Origin: Odontocerum albicorne
Taxonomy: Eukaryota > Arthropoda > Insecta > Trichoptera > Odontoceridae
Reading direction: 5' to 3'
DNA: 64,000 nucleotides
NCBI GenBank assembly: GCA_949825065.1
Contig: OX463856.1
Span: 18,596,632 to 18,660,631, forward strand
A program made the position numbers and the translations under genes. The stretch's first letter is position 1, and each line of letters starts with the position of its first letter. Below, piece after piece: positions 63,350 through 64,000 of this stretch. The notes below the pieces were generated by a model. It saw nothing but the letters and a program-made list of their open reading frames with translations. It did not search any database and had not been told where the DNA came from.

Positions 63350-63845
63350 TTCCCCTCAATTTCTTCAACTTGGTTTTTCTTCCCAAGCATTACGATATAC
63401 CCAAGATATACTTAGGACTAAATTTTCTCGACTATGATAGGTACTGTTTGACAAGTGTTGGCCATAACAACCATTCATCTTTACTCAAAGAATCTTATTT
63501 TTAAGGCTACCCTGGGTTTCTCAAATTAAAAGTGGTAAGAGGTATTTAACGACGAGTTGCAATAGGAAACAAAGTTAAAGAGGTTACCATGGTTCATATC
63601 ACGTAACATGCCATAAAACATATCTGGTCCGGTCTGTTGAATGAGTTCGCCTACCAAGAAGACTCGCGCTAGACCCGTGTTGTTGCATCTTTACGTGGTG
63701 TGTAGTATTGCTAATATGAGCGATGGCGAGCCGTTAGCTCTGTGCCTGTTCTAGTGTTTCTAATCCCTAAGACTCTTTTGATGGAGCTGAAAACTATGTT
63801 GTCTCCCAGACGTGCGCTTCATATGTCCGAATCGTCGGATATCAA
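63350..63845. other. No gene recognised
   Basis: Less AT-rich than average from 63590 on. GATGGCGAGCCGTTAGCTCT, GCCTGTTCTAGTG and TGAAAACTATGTTGTC recall the stretch after the 12082 SINE (CGTGCGACGACGAACC, GCCTACTCCAGTGGC), which suggests a shared repeat that could not be delimited. Confidence 0.35.
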
Positions 63846-63850
63846 GTTTC

Positions 63851-64000
63851 GTGGCCTGGTTAGTAAGACACCTGTCTAACATCAATCCGAGGGTTACGGG
63901 ATTGATTCTCTTGGTACCCAATTTATCAAAACATATTTCAGTTTGGTTTTCACTTAATGCTTCTTTTACATATTTCTGGATGTTAAACCCGCCAGGTTAT
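63851..64000 (+). mobile_element. SINE-B copy running into the window edge
   Basis: CGTGGCCTGGTTAGTAAGAC (box A), GGGTTACGGGATTGATTCTC (box B decayed), CAGTTTGGTTTTCACTTAAT, GCTTCTTTTACATATTTCTG and CCCGCCAGGTTAT. Head to tail order is complete apart from the last bases outside the window. Confidence 0.65.

Noticed and set aside
1..64000. CRISPR arrays, operons, attachment sites or bacterial elements
   Set aside because: The tandem repeats lack unique spacers, and the splice donor, SINEs and LINEs show eukaryotic nuclear DNA.
1..64000. LTR retrotransposons or viral insertions
   Set aside because: No long direct terminal repeats, primer-binding sites, or gag/protease/integrase-like frames were recognised.

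Overview
The window reads as nuclear DNA of an arthropod, most likely an insect. It is AT-rich, has eukaryotic splice signals, and is packed with RTE-, Jockey/CR1- and other LINE-type non-LTR retrotransposon pieces, tRNA-derived SINEs, mariner/Tc, hAT-like and piggyBac-like debris and minisatellites. There is no operon structure, no rRNA, no intact tRNA gene and no CRISPR array. Species cannot be told from the sequence. Family names used here (SINE-A, SINE-B, LINE-B to LINE-F, families X and Y) are local labels.

Only one piece of host protein-coding sequence is convincing: a 168-codon first exon on the minus strand (3362 to 2859), ending at a strong splice donor. Everything else that looks coding is transposon-derived and mostly broken. 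No complete host gene is visible.

Layout. 0-6 kb: SINEs, LINE tails, a foldback element flanked by a 15-bp direct repeat, and the host exon. 6-15 kb: LINE-B tails, an hAT-like element, and an RTE retroelement nested inside a LINE-B copy with an 8-bp duplication. 15-20 kb: a LINE tail with a perfect 148-bp tandem duplication, an internally deleted mariner, a small hAT MITE with an 8-bp target duplication, a Tc/mariner-type transposase remnant, and an element with long inverted repeats. 20-30 kb: SINEs, LINE ends, the best preserved retroelement (RTE-like, minus strand, 19-bp target duplication, apparent 3' transduction), and a LINE-B copy whose endonuclease is joined to the reverse-transcriptase tail. 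30-44 kb: three LINE-B tails in a row, a 209-codon LINE frame, two mariner remnants and a degenerate 21-bp minisatellite. 44-51 kb: a satellite in 145-bp dimers, interrupted by a LINE/SINE insertion with a 13-bp duplication, then a small terminal-inverted-repeat transposon carrying a MADF DNA-binding domain. 52-64 kb: a 61-bp minisatellite, LINE tails, a piggyBac-like transposase C-terminus, and a regular 17 x 47-bp minisatellite.

The pieces do not form a pathway. The window is best read as a record of repeated insertion, nesting, internal deletion and local duplication in an intergenic or long-intron region. I found no convincing undescribed functional system; the most original items are listed as findings.
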